64,000 bases of DNA from Collimonas humicola (GCF_018304945.1 NZ_JAGQEE010000010.1:62001-126000), one strand, 5' to 3'. Positions 54,086 to 63,207 are shown, counted from the first letter of the stretch. Notes: generated by a model from the letters alone, not told the origin. Translations and numbers: made by a program.

Positions 54086-54967
54086 ATGTCGATCCTGATC
54101 AACAAAGACACTAAAGTCGTCACCCAAGGCATCACCGGCAAGACCGGTCAATTCCACACCCGCGGCTGCCGCGATTACGCTAACGGCAAGAACGCATTTG
54201 TCGCCGGCGTGAATCCGAAAAAAGCCGGTGAAGATTTCGAAGGCATCCCGATTTTCGCTAACGTTTCAGAAGCCAAGGCCGCCACCGGCGCCAATGTTTC
54301 GGTGATCTATGTTCCGCCAGCAGGCGCGGCAGCAGCGATCTGGGAAGCCGTCGAAGCCGAACTCGACCTGGCCATCTGCATCACCGAAGGCATTCCAGTA
54401 CGCGATATGCTGGCATTGAAAGACCGCATGGCAAAAGCCGGCAGCAAGACTTTGCTGCTGGGCCCTAACTGCCCAGGCCTGATCACGCCGGACGAAATCA
54501 AGATCGGCATCATGCCGGGCCATATCCACAAGAAGGGCCGCATCGGCGTGGTTTCGCGCTCCGGCACCCTGACCTATGAAGCAGTCGGTCAGTTGACCGC
54601 GCTGGGCCTGGGCCAGTCGTCGGCAGTCGGCATCGGCGGCGATCCGATCAACGGCTTGAAGCACATCGACATCATGAAGATGTTCAACGACGATCCTGAA
54701 ACCGATGCAGTCATCATGATCGGCGAAATCGGCGGTCCGGACGAAGCCAATGCCGCTTACTGGATCAAGGACAACATGAAGAAGCCGGTGGTCAGCTTCA
54801 TCGCTGGCGTTACCGCTCCTCCGGGCAAGCGCATGGGCCATGCCGGCGCGCTGATCTCGGGCGGCGCCGACACTGCGCAAGCCAAGCTGGACATCATGGA
54901 AGCCTGCGGCATCACCGTGACCAAGAATCCATCGGAAATGGCGCGTCTGCTGAAGGCGATGCTGTAA
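54086..54967 (+). CDS. sucD: Succinyl-CoA synthetase alpha subunit
   Basis: SucD binds CoA and carries the phosphorylated histidine. The 293-aa protein begins MSILINKDTKVVTQGITGKTGQFHT with the CoA-binding Rossmann part. The LGPNCPGLITP block and the active-site His in KRMGHAGALISGGADTA near residue 247 are intact. It completes the operon DUF2889-sucC-sucD, which ends at the terminator 55019-55046. The rest of the cycle's genes are not in the window. Confidence 0.97.
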   Translation: MSILINKDTKVVTQGITGKTGQFHTRGCRDYANGKNAFVAGVNPKKAGEDFEGIPIFANVSEAKAATGANVSVIYVPPAGAAAAIWEAVEAELDLAICITEGIPVRDMLALKDRMAKAGSKTLLLGPNCPGLITPDEIKIGIMPGHIHKKGRIGVVSRSGTLTYEAVGQLTALGLGQSSAVGIGGDPINGLKHIDIMKMFNDDPETDAVIMIGEIGGPDEANAAYWIKDNMKKPVVSFIAGVTAPPGKRMGHAGALISGGADTAQAKLDIMEACGITVTKNPSEMARLLKAML

Positions 54968-55018
54968 TCGTCACATAGCAAAACGGACGGCCGGCGCAGC
55001 ATCAGCCGGCCAGACAGG

Positions 55019-55046
55019 AAAGGGAGCTTCGGCTCCCTTTTTTATT
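55019..55046 (+). terminator. Terminator after sucD
   Basis: AAAGGGAGC (55019-55027) and GCTCCCTTT (55032-55040) enclose a UUCG tetraloop and are followed by TTTATT. Confidence 0.92.
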
Positions 55047-55196
55047 GTGGTGCACAATTCCGTCAGCAGCGGGGATGCGGCATCCTGAAGCCGGCGCCTG
55101 GAGAGACTGCAATATGTCTTGCCGTCCCCGGCAGAACCAAGGAAAATGCTTGTAATCTGGCAACCGCCTAATCTGTATCACCTTTATTCACCGAAC

Positions 55197-55973
55197 ATGT
55201 CTCGACATATGCCGCTTGAGTTTGCCGCCAAAACGGATATTGGTATGGTGCGAGTACAAAACGAAGACACCGTCGTCGTCGATGCCGGCTTGCAGCTGGC
55301 GATCCTGGCCGACGGCATGGGCGGCTACAACGCCGGCGAAGTCGCCAGCAGCATCGCCACCGTCGCCATCCAGGAAGAAATCGAAAGCCAGCTGCAGGAG
55401 TACCGCCGCCTGCAAAAACCGGAAGAAGAACTGCCGACTCGTCTGTGGCTGATGCAGGCCGTGCGCCAGGCCAACAGCACCATCATCAACGCCGCCCGCC
55501 GCGAGCCGGAGTACCGCGGCATGGGCACCACCCTTGTGGTGGCCTGGTTCCAGCCCGAAGGCCAGGTCAGCATCGCCCACGTCGGCGATTCCCGCGCTTA
55601 CCGCATCCGCGACGGCTTGCTGGAACAGCTGACGCGCGACCATTCCCTGCTGCAGGAACAGATCGACGCCGGCCTGATCCGCGCCGAAGATGCCCAATTT
55701 GCACTCAACCGCAATATCGTCACGCGCGCCGTCGGCATCGACTACCAGCTGGTGGTGGAAGTCCACCAGCATGACATACGGGCCGGGGATCTTTACCTGC
55801 TCTGTTCAGATGGTCTGTCAGACCGGATCGGCGATGGCGATATCAGCAATATCATCAGCGACGCCCAAGGCGACCTCAAGATGGCATGTACCATGCTTAT
55901 CAATGCTGCCAACAAGTCCGGCGGGCAGGACAATGTGTCGGTGATACTGATCAGGGTGGCGCAGAATGAATAG
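55197..55973 (+). CDS. PP2C-family serine/threonine phosphatase
   Basis: A 258-aa soluble PPM/PP2C phosphatase that removes phosphate from Ser/Thr residues using two Mn2+ or Mg2+ ions. The metal-binding motifs are DIGMVRVQNEDTVVVD, ILADGMGGYNAGEVAS, HVGDSRAYRI, LLCSDGLSDRI and GGQDNVSVILI. The ATG at 55197 (MSRHMPLEFAAKTD) is chosen over a TTG at 55119 because it gives normal family length. A double-FHA protein follows, suggesting phospho-dependent signalling, but no kinase is in the window. Confidence 0.92.
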   Translation: MSRHMPLEFAAKTDIGMVRVQNEDTVVVDAGLQLAILADGMGGYNAGEVASSIATVAIQEEIESQLQEYRRLQKPEEELPTRLWLMQAVRQANSTIINAARREPEYRGMGTTLVVAWFQPEGQVSIAHVGDSRAYRIRDGLLEQLTRDHSLLQEQIDAGLIRAEDAQFALNRNIVTRAVGIDYQLVVEVHQHDIRAGDLYLLCSDGLSDRIGDGDISNIISDAQGDLKMACTMLINAANKSGGQDNVSVILIRVAQNE

Positions 55974-56191
55974 GTGCCGTTGTTAAATTGCCAGCACAGG
56001 CCATGGGCGGCGCAACAGCCAGGGCCGCAACATAAATCCCGGATTTTGAGTACGATTGCCCCAAAACAACATTAAACTGGGGTGTGTGAAGACATGTACG
56101 GCCCGATGTGTGAATTGCAGCGCCAGCACCAATAGCCGCCAGGATATTGTTTTAATCAACTTACAAATAGCGTTTCCCAAGAGAGATAGGA

Positions 56192-56794
56192 ATGGCGAAG
56201 ATCATCCTGACCAAAGGCGGCACCGTAATACAAGAGATGACGCTCACCAAAGAGCGCACCACCATCGGCCGCCGCGCCCACAACGACCTGGTCATCGACA
56301 ACCTCGCCATCAGCGGCGAGCATGCGGTCATCATTACTATCTACAACGATTCGTTCCTGGAAGACCTCAACAGCACCAACGGCACCCAGGTCAATGGCCA
56401 TCCGGTCACCAAGCATTTCCTTCAGCACAACGATGTGATCCAGATGGCCAGGTACAAATTGCTGTACCAGGTGGATACGGATGAAGAGATCAAGGACAAC
56501 CGGCCGAAGATGTTCCCGGTGCCGCGACCGGACGCCACCATCACCGTACTGGATGGGCCTAGCGCCGGCAAGGAGATGTTGCTGACCAAGGTGCTGACTA
56601 CTATTGGGCGTCCCGGCATCCAGGTGGCGATTGTGACGCGGCGGCCGCATGGCTATGAGTTGACGCATGTTGAAGGACAGACTTATACCCGGGTCAATGA
56701 CACGCCATTGAGCGCTGGCGCCCGGCCGCTCAAGGATGAGGATGTAATTGATATCGCGGGGACTCAGATGAGATTTTCTTGGAAGGAAGTTTAA
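56192..56794 (+). CDS. Protein with two FHA domains
   Basis: A 200-aa protein with a complete forkhead-associated domain (residues 1-95), which binds phosphothreonine. The canonical residues are TTIGRRAHNDLVID, SGEHAVI and NSTNGTQVNG. The second domain (about 110-200) keeps only a TTIGRPG start and has lost the Ser-x-x-His and Asn-Gly motifs, so it may no longer bind phosphate. It lies 218 bp after the PP2C phosphatase, which could act on the same partner. AGAGATAGG precedes the ATG. Confidence 0.9.
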   Translation: MAKIILTKGGTVIQEMTLTKERTTIGRRAHNDLVIDNLAISGEHAVIITIYNDSFLEDLNSTNGTQVNGHPVTKHFLQHNDVIQMARYKLLYQVDTDEEIKDNRPKMFPVPRPDATITVLDGPSAGKEMLLTKVLTTIGRPGIQVAIVTRRPHGYELTHVEGQTYTRVNDTPLSAGARPLKDEDVIDIAGTQMRFSWKEV

Positions 56795-57079
56795 GCAATT
56801 TGCCGTCAGTGTGCGGCACGGTTTCAATTGCCTCTTTGGTATCAGCTCAAAAGCACTGTGGTCCCCGCTAACGCGGGAATGACACGATGGCGTTTATTCA
56901 AGACGGCCTGTGTTGCCTGTCACACTATTACTACCCTGAGTTCACGCTTAATACCAATTTCCGTTTTCAGAAAGTCGCTGAAACTGGCGCATGTCTAGCC
57001 AAGATTTTACATCTTGGTGGCTGCACGTATGCCAAGTGTCGGATTGAGTTGCCAATAACCAATATACATAGTTTCTTTG

Positions 57080-57094
57080 TGACAAACTTTGTCA
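57080..57094. promoter_or_regulatory. Palindrome TGACAAA-C-TTTGTCA, possible PilR site
   Basis: A perfect 7-bp-arm palindrome about 90 bp upstream of the sigma-54 promoter of pilA. PilR, the usual activator of pilA, recognises TGTC-containing sites, so this is a good candidate activator site. Confidence 0.5.
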
Positions 57095-57167
57095 GCTTCG
57101 CATCGAAATCCTGCCAAATTTCTTCACTTTTCTCGGTTTAGAACTTTGAAAACCTGAGATTTTCCAC

Positions 57168-57182
57168 TGGCACAGACATTGC
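57168..57182 (+). promoter_or_regulatory. Sigma-54 promoter of pilA
   Basis: TGGCAC-N5-TTGC matches the -24/-12 consensus exactly (GG at 57169-57170, GC at 57181-57182) and places the start of transcription about 45 bp before the pilA ATG. Confidence 0.85.
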
Positions 57183-57237
57183 TGTATATCCCGTGTAGTG
57201 AAGTAGTGAAGCCCCTTTTTATTAACCGGAGAAATAT

Positions 57238-57711
57238 ATGAAATCGATGAAAATGATTAAGCGTGCACAGCGCGGTTTTACCCTGATCGAATTGATGATC
57301 GTTGTGGCGATTATAGGTATTTTGGCTGCTGTGGCGATCCCCCAGTACCAAAACTACACAATTCGCGCGAAAATTGCGAACGCATTAACTTCGGTTGATG
57401 CAGTGAAGACTGCTGTTGCTCTTTGCGCGCAAGAAGCTGGAGGGGTTGTTACTAATTGTTCAGATTCCGTTGCAACTAGCAATGTTCCAGTATTTACAAG
57501 AACCAAGGAAGTGGCTTCGGGTTCTACTACTGGCGGGACAATCACGATTACTTTGGGAACTGGTATTGGCACAAACGTGGATGGCGGCACTATCACATTC
57601 GTGCCTACAGTCACAACAGGCGCCACAAATATCACATGGACAGTGACTCCAAGCGGGACTCTTACTAACACCGCTGCTATTAACGCGATCCAAAAAAATA
57701 ACGGTACCTAA
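57238..57711 (+). CDS. pilA: Type IV pilin
   Basis: The major-pilin-like subunit of type IV pili. The 157-aa prepilin has a 13-residue basic leader ending RG, cleaved by prepilin peptidase before [27 protein letters not shown]. Glu5 of the mature protein is present and Phe1 would be methylated. The globular part is Thr/Ser-rich (T/S make up much of residues 75-145). Its only two Cys lie at residues 63 and 74, not at the C-terminus, so the classical D-loop disulfide is absent. The chain ends in Thr. CCGGAGAAA precedes the ATG. Base composition is lower in GC than most of the window. Confidence 0.93.
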   Translation: MKSMKMIKRAQRGFTLIELMIVVAIIGILAAVAIPQYQNYTIRAKIANALTSVDAVKTAVALCAQEAGGVVTNCSDSVATSNVPVFTRTKEVASGSTTGGTITITLGTGIGTNVDGGTITFVPTVTTGATNITWTVTPSGTLTNTAAINAIQKNNGT

Positions 57712-57738
57712 TAGTGCTGTAGGTAGCATAGATTGAAG

Positions 57739-57772
57739 AAAATACGCCCCCTTTAGCGGGGCGTATTTTTTT
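57739..57772 (+). terminator. Terminator after pilA
   Basis: AAAATACGCCCC (57739-57750) and GGGGCGTATTTT (57758-57769) form a 12-bp stem followed by T residues. Confidence 0.92.
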
Positions 57773-57884
57773 GTTTTTGATCAATAAGCAGCGTCACTCG
57801 ATACGGCTGCTGTGCCTAACAAGATTAATTTCCATTATAGTTAAACTTAATGAAACTATTGTTTAACTGGAATTGTGCAATTAC

Positions 57885-59357
57885 ATGCTGCAACGAATAC
57901 ACCACTGGTTGTCTCCAAAAATCGCAGTTTCATATTTAATTGCCGTTGCGGCGATTGTCAGCCCTCTATGGTTTTTTCCATTAATGTCCGCCGTAGGTTT
58001 CCACGACAAACAACGTGTCGTTGAGGTCTCCTGTACGGTCTTTACCGCCATATTCATCGCAATCTGGCTGGTGCGGAATGATGTTGCATCCAGATTGCAT
58101 AACGCTCTTTTGATAAAGTTGCTAGCAGTCTTTTTCCTGCTTGGAATAATATCTAGTGCCCACGCTTATTCATCGCGACATGCGTTTTTTGAATGGGCAA
58201 ATTTTCTGTTGTTATTCATGATTTCCTATGTAATTGCACTGGAGATCGCAATCCGGGGCGAAGCATCATTGGATCAGATATTGCGACTGTGCGGGTTGGG
58301 ATGTGGTTTTTATATTTTTATAGAAATCATTTCCTATATTGCGATACTGGTGGTGGGCCATCAATCACCGAATGAGATGCTGATTTTCGGCTTCGATAAT
58401 TACCGGTTTTTCAATCATGTTCAAACCATTACTTTGCCACTCCTGGGGCTGCTGATATATCGTAGCAATGCTGGTAAGGAAAAGATATTTGCATGGGGTG
58501 TCACATCGGTATGGTGGGCACTTCTTTTTGTTTCGGCTGGACGCGGCACTTCTATTGGATTGCTGGCGGGTATATGCGCAGCCCTTTTTTATCTCCGGAA
58601 AGATGCTTTGCCATGGTGCCGACTGATGTTATGGACGGCGTTGATTGGATTGGGTGTGTACCTTTTGTTTTACGTATTAATACCACTTGCATTGGGTTTG
58701 CAGCCATTCGGCTTTTTGTTTTCTGTAGTCGGCCGCACCATCGAGAATCCCGATTCCAGCCGTTGGCCGCTGTGGATGCGCGCATGGGAAATCATGCTCG
58801 CACGTCCGTGGTTGGGAGCGGGGCCTTTGCACTTCGCTCATTTTGGACGAGATATACAAGGCGGTGCGCATCCGCACAATTGGGTGCTGCAGATCGCTTG
58901 CGAATGGGGAATTCCAGCTTTACTTTGTCTGGTGGCAGCGATTGCGATTGGGCTTAAAAGACTGCTATCGATACATCAGTATCTGGCACCGACTGATATA
59001 AAAAATCATTTGACGTTGGCGGCATGGCTGACCACCGGCGTGGCGATTCTGATGGATGGTCTAGTGTCGGGTTTGATCGTGATGCCGACCAGCCAATTGT
59101 GGATTGCCTTGTACATCGGCTGTGCCTGGGGCTGGGTTGTTTCGCTAACGCCGTCGCGGGCAGAGGCTAGATTGCAGCTATTCATGCCTGTCAGAGCATG
59201 TGGCGTAATCGTCATGCTGGCAGCTATCTATTTTCTCGCCAACGGCTTGTGGCCGGAAATTCTTAATCTGCCTTTGTATGAAGAGCAAAGCCTGCAAAGA
59301 GATCTCTATGCGAATCCGGCCTACCGCCCGCGGATCTGGCTGGGGGGCTATTTCTGA
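57885..59357 (+). CDS. O-antigen ligase/O-oligosaccharyltransferase-like membrane protein
   Basis: A 490-aa inner-membrane protein with about a dozen hydrophobic helices and the Wzy_C-type domain. The large periplasmic loop carries SRWPLWMRAWEIMLARPWLGAGP and the HPHNWVLQIACEWGIPALL block typical of O-antigen ligases and of pilin glycosyltransferases (PglL, TfpO). Directly downstream of pilA this suggests an enzyme that transfers a glycan to the Thr/Ser-rich pilin, as TfpO does in Pseudomonas. A lipopolysaccharide ligase role is not excluded. The TTG at 57873 is open but the ATG at 57885 is preferred. GC is low, as in pilA. Confidence 0.85.
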   Translation: MLQRIHHWLSPKIAVSYLIAVAAIVSPLWFFPLMSAVGFHDKQRVVEVSCTVFTAIFIAIWLVRNDVASRLHNALLIKLLAVFFLLGIISSAHAYSSRHAFFEWANFLLLFMISYVIALEIAIRGEASLDQILRLCGLGCGFYIFIEIISYIAILVVGHQSPNEMLIFGFDNYRFFNHVQTITLPLLGLLIYRSNAGKEKIFAWGVTSVWWALLFVSAGRGTSIGLLAGICAALFYLRKDALPWCRLMLWTALIGLGVYLLFYVLIPLALGLQPFGFLFSVVGRTIENPDSSRWPLWMRAWEIMLARPWLGAGPLHFAHFGRDIQGGAHPHNWVLQIACEWGIPALLCLVAAIAIGLKRLLSIHQYLAPTDIKNHLTLAAWLTTGVAILMDGLVSGLIVMPTSQLWIALYIGCAWGWVVSLTPSRAEARLQLFMPVRACGVIVMLAAIYFLANGLWPEILNLPLYEEQSLQRDLYANPAYRPRIWLGGYF

Positions 59358-59372
59358 CTGCGGGCCTTCATA

Positions 59373-59870
59373 TCAATCGGCCACCCAGTCCCCCGATTTG
59401 CCTCCATGCTTCTCCATCACCCGCACGTCGGTAATCACCATCCCCCGGTCCACCGCCTTGCACATGTCATAAATAGTCAGCAAGCCGATCTGCACCGCAG
59501 TCAGCGCTTCCATCTCGACCCCAGTCTTGCCCACTGTTTCCGCCTGGGTATTGCAAGTGACGCTGGCATTCGCTTCATCAATGCTGAAATCCACCGTGAC
59601 CCGCGTCAACGCCAGCGGATGACATAGCGGGATCAGGTCACTGGTGCGTTTGGTCGCCATGATGGCGGCAATCCGGGCAATCCCCAGCACATCGCCTTTT
59701 TTTGCCGTGCCGGACTGGATCAACGCCAATGTCTCGGCCTTCATGCGGATGCAGCCGCTGGCGACGGCGATGCGGTGCGTGTCGGCCTTGCTGCCGACAT
59801 CGACCATGTGCGCCTGGCCGCTTGAATCGAAGTGGGTCAGGTTGGTTGCTGCCGGGGTTTTGTTGGTCAT
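59373..59870 (-). CDS. moaC: Cyclic pyranopterin monophosphate synthase
   Basis: MoaC converts the GTP-derived intermediate made by MoaA into cyclic pyranopterin monophosphate, the first stage of molybdenum cofactor synthesis. The 165-aa protein has [24 protein letters not shown] at the start, then [29 protein letters not shown] with catalytic residues, [23 protein letters not shown], and a C-terminal KSGDW. The ATG at 59870 gives [10 protein letters not shown]; the frame upstream is probably not translated. It converges on the ligase-like gene with 15 bp between the stops. Confidence 0.95.
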   Translation of the reverse strand: MTNKTPAATNLTHFDSSGQAHMVDVGSKADTHRIAVASGCIRMKAETLALIQSGTAKKGDVLGIARIAAIMATKRTSDLIPLCHPLALTRVTVDFSIDEANASVTCNTQAETVGKTGVEMEALTAVQIGLLTIYDMCKAVDRGMVITDVRVMEKHGGKSGDWVAD

Positions 59871-60003
59871 GGCGGTATTTTCTGTAGATGATGCAGTCAG
59901 GCGTGGCATAGATTTTTCTCAGGCCGGCGCTGCTTGCTGAATATGGAACAATTATCCTCTGTTAGTATCATAGCATCGTGATTTTGACACTAGCCAGCAC
60001 TCG

Positions 60004-61509
60004 ATGACGCGACCCTTGCAATTTCCACCGAGGACACTATTGGCGGCGCTGCTCAGCGTCTGTTGCGCCTTGCCGCCCATGCCTGCAACGGCGGTGCAAA
60101 ACCTGCCGACTTTGGGCGACAGCTCGCGGGAATCGCTGTCGCCGCTGATGGAGCGCAAGCTGGGCGAAGAGGTCATGCACGACATCCGGCGCGATCCGGA
60201 TTACATGAACGATGCGCCGTTGCTGGAGTACCTGAACACCTTCGGCTGGACCCTGGTGGCGGCGCGGCCCGAAGTGCGCGGCGAGGTGGGGTTTGACTTC
60301 TTTTTCTTTGCGGTGCGCGATCCGGTCCTGAATGCGTTCGCCTTGCCGGGCGGCTTTATCGGCGTGCATTCGGGCTTGCTGCTTGCAGCGCAAAGTGAAT
60401 CGGAGCTGGCTTCGGTGCTTGCGCATGAAATCGGCCATGTGGCGCAGCGCCATATCGCGCGCATGCTGGGCAGCCAGAAGCAGGATTCGATGATTGCGCT
60501 GGCGGCGATGCTGCTGGGGGCGCTGGCGATGCGCGGCAGCGGCGATGCCGGCGCGGCGGTGATGATGGGCGGCACCGGGCTGGCGATGCAGCGTCAGTTG
60601 AACTTCAGCCGCGACGCCGAGCGCGAGGCGGACCGTATCGGCTTGTCGATCCTGGATGCGGGCGGCTTTGACACCAGCGGCATGGTGGCATTTTTCGGCC
60701 GCATGCAAACGGCTTCCCGCAATTACTCGGACGCCGTTCCGCCGTACCTGCTGACGCATCCGCTGACCAGCGAGCGTATCGCTGATATCGAAGCCCGAAT
60801 CCGCGAGCAGCGTTACCGGCAGCATGCCGACAGCCTGGATTTCCAGCTGATACGGGCGCGGGTAAGGGTGTTGCAGGACGATACCGAGCAGGGCCGGCGC
60901 GAGGCCCAGTACTTCTTCGATTCGCAGCTCAAGCTGAACACCAAGCAGCAGATCGTCGCGGCTAAATATGGCATGGCTTTCCTGGCGTTCAAGCGGGAGG
61001 ATTATGGCCAGGCGGAGCAGTTGCTGCAGGAAGCCGTTGCCGCGGCGGCGCCGGCCAAGCAGAGCCTGGTGCTGACGGACCTGGGGATTGAGATCATGCT
61101 GGCGACCAAGCGTGAGGCGGAAGCCTTGAAGCTCGTGCAGCAGGCGCAGCTGCAATATCCTTTATCGCGCGGGCTTGCACATCAGTATGCGCGGGTCTTG
61201 ATTGCTTCCAAGCGTTTGGATGAGGCGACCAAGTATCTGCGCGAGCAGGCGCAGCTGTACCGGCAGGATGCCGATGTGCAGGATTTGCTGGCCCAGGCGT
61301 ATTCGGCGCAGGGCAAGCGGGCTTTGCAGCATATGGCGCTGGCGGAATCGTATGTATTGACGGGGAGTGTGCCGGCGGCTCTGGATCAGTTGCGGATTGC
61401 GCGGAATTCTCCGGATGCGGAGTTTTATGATCAGTCGATGATCGATGCGCGGGAGCGGGAGTTGCAGGAGCGGTGGAAGGATGAGTTGAAGGCTTCCAAG
61501 GAGCGCTAG
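60004..61509 (+). CDS. Exported M48-family metalloprotease with TPR repeats (BepA-like)
   Basis: A 501-aa periplasmic zinc protease. A signal peptide (cleavage near ATA, residue 30) precedes an M48 domain with zinc motif HEIGH (His141, His145, catalytic Glu142) and the third ligand in the SRDAEREADRIGL helix near residue 205. From about residue 280 to the end tetratricopeptide-like helices follow (YFFDSQLKLNTKQQIVAAKYGMAFLAF and later repeats). BepA in E. coli has the same layout and supervises outer-membrane protein assembly. The last few hundred bases use G/T-ending codons more than the rest of the gene. Confidence 0.92.
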   Translation: MTRPLQFPPRTLLAALLSVCCALPPMPATAVQNLPTLGDSSRESLSPLMERKLGEEVMHDIRRDPDYMNDAPLLEYLNTFGWTLVAARPEVRGEVGFDFFFFAVRDPVLNAFALPGGFIGVHSGLLLAAQSESELASVLAHEIGHVAQRHIARMLGSQKQDSMIALAAMLLGALAMRGSGDAGAAVMMGGTGLAMQRQLNFSRDAEREADRIGLSILDAGGFDTSGMVAFFGRMQTASRNYSDAVPPYLLTHPLTSERIADIEARIREQRYRQHADSLDFQLIRARVRVLQDDTEQGRREAQYFFDSQLKLNTKQQIVAAKYGMAFLAFKREDYGQAEQLLQEAVAAAAPAKQSLVLTDLGIEIMLATKREAEALKLVQQAQLQYPLSRGLAHQYARVLIASKRLDEATKYLREQAQLYRQDADVQDLLAQAYSAQGKRALQHMALAESYVLTGSVPAALDQLRIARNSPDAEFYDQSMIDARERELQERWKDELKASKER

Positions 61510-61534
61510 TGTTTTGTTTTGTGGTTTGGAGGCC

Positions 61535-61600
61535 GTCAATTGGGGTCAGAGTAATTTACGACGATGAGGCTGTCGTAAAAAAACTCTGACCCCGATTGAC
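61535..61600. repeat. Inverted repeat, copy 3
   Basis: GTCAATTGGGGTCAGAGT (61535-61552) and its partner (61583-61600) with one mismatch, around a 30-bp spacer that itself forms TTTACGAC...GTCGTAAA. It fills the gap between the convergent M48 and DUF2946 genes, and its right end abuts the DUF2946 stop codon. Only the inverted repeat is present here, without the module and tandem array of copies 1 and 2. Confidence 0.88.
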
Positions 61601-62196
61601 TACGTTTGTCTTGGTTTGGGCTCAAAACCAAATGCAGAAGCGATATCTTTGCTCGCGATTCTTGTGACGGGGATTGCTGCTTCTGCCTGTTGCCAGCTCA
61701 GGATGCGCTGGTCTGCGGGAGTTGCCAGCCATTCCAGCAAGGCTTCGTCGCTGACGGTTTCTCCATCCATGCGCAGTTGCGCCAGGCATTGCGCCAGGTC
61801 GCGGTCGTCGACTGCGGCTATCTGGCCTGGTGCGGCCAGCAGCAGCCTTCCTTCTTCGGTCAGCATGACGGCATCGATTGCCGACATGGCTTCGCCGGTT
61901 TGCAAGACAAAACCCAGCAACGGTTCGGTATGGGCGATGTAGGGCGTCAGCGCCAGGTCCACGTAGACGCGTTGCGGGCCGTTCTGGAAATGCCAGCAAC
62001 CTTGCTCATCCGCCTTGTAGTTGCGGTTGATGAAGCCGACCAATGCGGTGTGCATGATCTTGTCGCCGGGCAGGTTTTGCCGTTGGGTGTGTTCATCGCG
62101 CATGCGCCAGGCGCCGCGGGCGTCCAGCGCCAGCCAGCCGTAGCAGTGCGGGACGTTCGGCCATTTCTGCATGGCTTGCAGGACGATCTGGTCCAT
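61600..62196 (-). CDS. DUF2946-family protein
   Basis: A 198-aa protein resembling betaproteobacterial DUF2946 proteins. A conserved N-terminal block is seen (VLQAMQKWPNVPHCYGWLALDARGAWRMRDEHTQ), followed by the FINRNYKADEQGCWHFQNGPQRVYVDLALTPYIAH segment. No membrane helices or catalytic motifs are recognisable, so its function is unknown. Its start lies directly after the stop of the YheT-like hydrolase gene on the same strand, so the two are co-transcribed. The 3' end touches the inverted repeat. Confidence 0.8.
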   Translation of the reverse strand: MDQIVLQAMQKWPNVPHCYGWLALDARGAWRMRDEHTQRQNLPGDKIMHTALVGFINRNYKADEQGCWHFQNGPQRVYVDLALTPYIAHTEPLLGFVLQTGEAMSAIDAVMLTEEGRLLLAAPGQIAAVDDRDLAQCLAQLRMDGETVSDEALLEWLATPADQRILSWQQAEAAIPVTRIASKDIASAFGFEPKPRQT

Positions 62197-63168
62197 TCAG
62201 CTTTCCTGCAAAAAGCGCAACATGCGTTGCGGCAGCCAGTCCAGGCGGCCGGGCGGGCTGCCGACGGCGAAGCCGACATGACCGCCTTGTTCCGGATATT
62301 CCAGCGTGACGCTGGGAGCGGCCTTTGGCGGCAGGTGGCGCGGCGGCAGGAAAGGGTCGTTCTTGGCGTTGAGCACCAGCGTCGGTATCGTAATGTCGTT
62401 CATCACCAGCTTGGCGCTGGCGCGGTGCCAGTAGTCTTCGGTGTCGCGGAAGCCGTGCAGGGGCGCGGTGACGATGTTGTCGAATTCGTAGAGGTCGCGC
62501 GAGCGCAGCATTTTTTCGCGGTCGAACAGGCGCGGGAATTGCTGCAGCTTGTCGAGCGATTTGCTCTTCATGGTGCGCAGGAACGAGCGCGTGTAGACCA
62601 TGTTGAAGCCGTGCGACAAGGCTTCGCCGCCGCCGGCCAGGTCGAGCGGCGCCGAGATGGCGCAGGCGGCGTCGACGATCTTGGCTTCATTCTGCGATTC
62701 GCCCAGCCAGCGCAGCAGCGCGTTGCCGCCCAGCGAAACGCCGGTAGCGTAAAACTTGGTGAACTGTTTTTCCGCGCGGCTGGCCGCCAGCCGCCGCAGG
62801 ATCCAGTCGACTTCCTCTGCGTCGCCCGAGTGATAAAAGCGCGGCGCCTGGTTGATTTCACCCGAGCAGCCGCGGAAGTGCGGCACCGCGCCGGACCAGC
62901 CCAGCTGGGCCAGCTGCGCCATCAGGGCGCGGCTATAGTGACTGTCGGAAGAGCCTTCCAGGCCGTGGAACAGCACCACCAGCGGTTGCCCGGGTCGGCC
63001 GTCGACGAAATCGATGTCGACAAAATCGCCGTCCGGCGTATCCCAGCGCTCGCGGCGGTACGCGACTGCCGGCTTGCTGATGCAGGTAGCGGGGTAAATG
63101 GTTTGCAGATGGCCGCCCGGCAACCAGAGCGGCGCCGGATAAGAAGCGGGGGAAATCGAAGAACTCAT
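62197..63168 (-). CDS. YheT-type alpha/beta hydrolase
   Basis: A 323-aa serine hydrolase of the YheT/UPF0017 (AB-hydrolase, EMB8-like) family. It has the family opening LWLPGGHLQTIYPA, the oxyanion segment LFHGLEGSSDSHYSRALM, nucleophile Ser in ATGVSLGGNALLRW, Asp in LNAKNDPFLPP and His in PEQGGHVGF. Family members act on acyl esters, and the physiological substrate here is unknown. The following gene starts at the next base after its stop. Confidence 0.92.
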   Translation of the reverse strand: MSSSISPASYPAPLWLPGGHLQTIYPATCISKPAVAYRRERWDTPDGDFVDIDFVDGRPGQPLVVLFHGLEGSSDSHYSRALMAQLAQLGWSGAVPHFRGCSGEINQAPRFYHSGDAEEVDWILRRLAASRAEKQFTKFYATGVSLGGNALLRWLGESQNEAKIVDAACAISAPLDLAGGGEALSHGFNMVYTRSFLRTMKSKSLDKLQQFPRLFDREKMLRSRDLYEFDNIVTAPLHGFRDTEDYWHRASAKLVMNDITIPTLVLNAKNDPFLPPRHLPPKAAPSVTLEYPEQGGHVGFAVGSPPGRLDWLPQRMLRFLQES

Positions 63169-63207
63169 ACGAAAGCTATATACCTATACTGGATTGAACG
63201 CCACTAT

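Larger units (their letters stand above)
56795..57237. other. Intergenic region upstream of pilA
   Basis: About 440 bp of falling GC. It holds the hairpin GTGGTCCCCGC-TAAC-GCGGGAATGAC (56858-56883), a 15-bp palindrome at 57080-57094 and a sigma-54 promoter at 57168-57182. An 84-codon open frame at 56887-57141 lacks a ribosome-binding site and is not taken as a gene. Confidence 0.6.

Noticed and set aside
56858-56883. Hairpin CCCCGC-TAAC-GCGGG as a terminator of the FHA gene
   Set aside because: It has no T-run and lies 65 bp after the stop. It looks more like a dispersed short hairpin, and only one copy is visible here.
56887-57141. 84-codon frame upstream of pilA
   Set aside because: It has no ribosome-binding site and no recognisable domain, and it covers the palindrome that probably belongs to the pilA control region.
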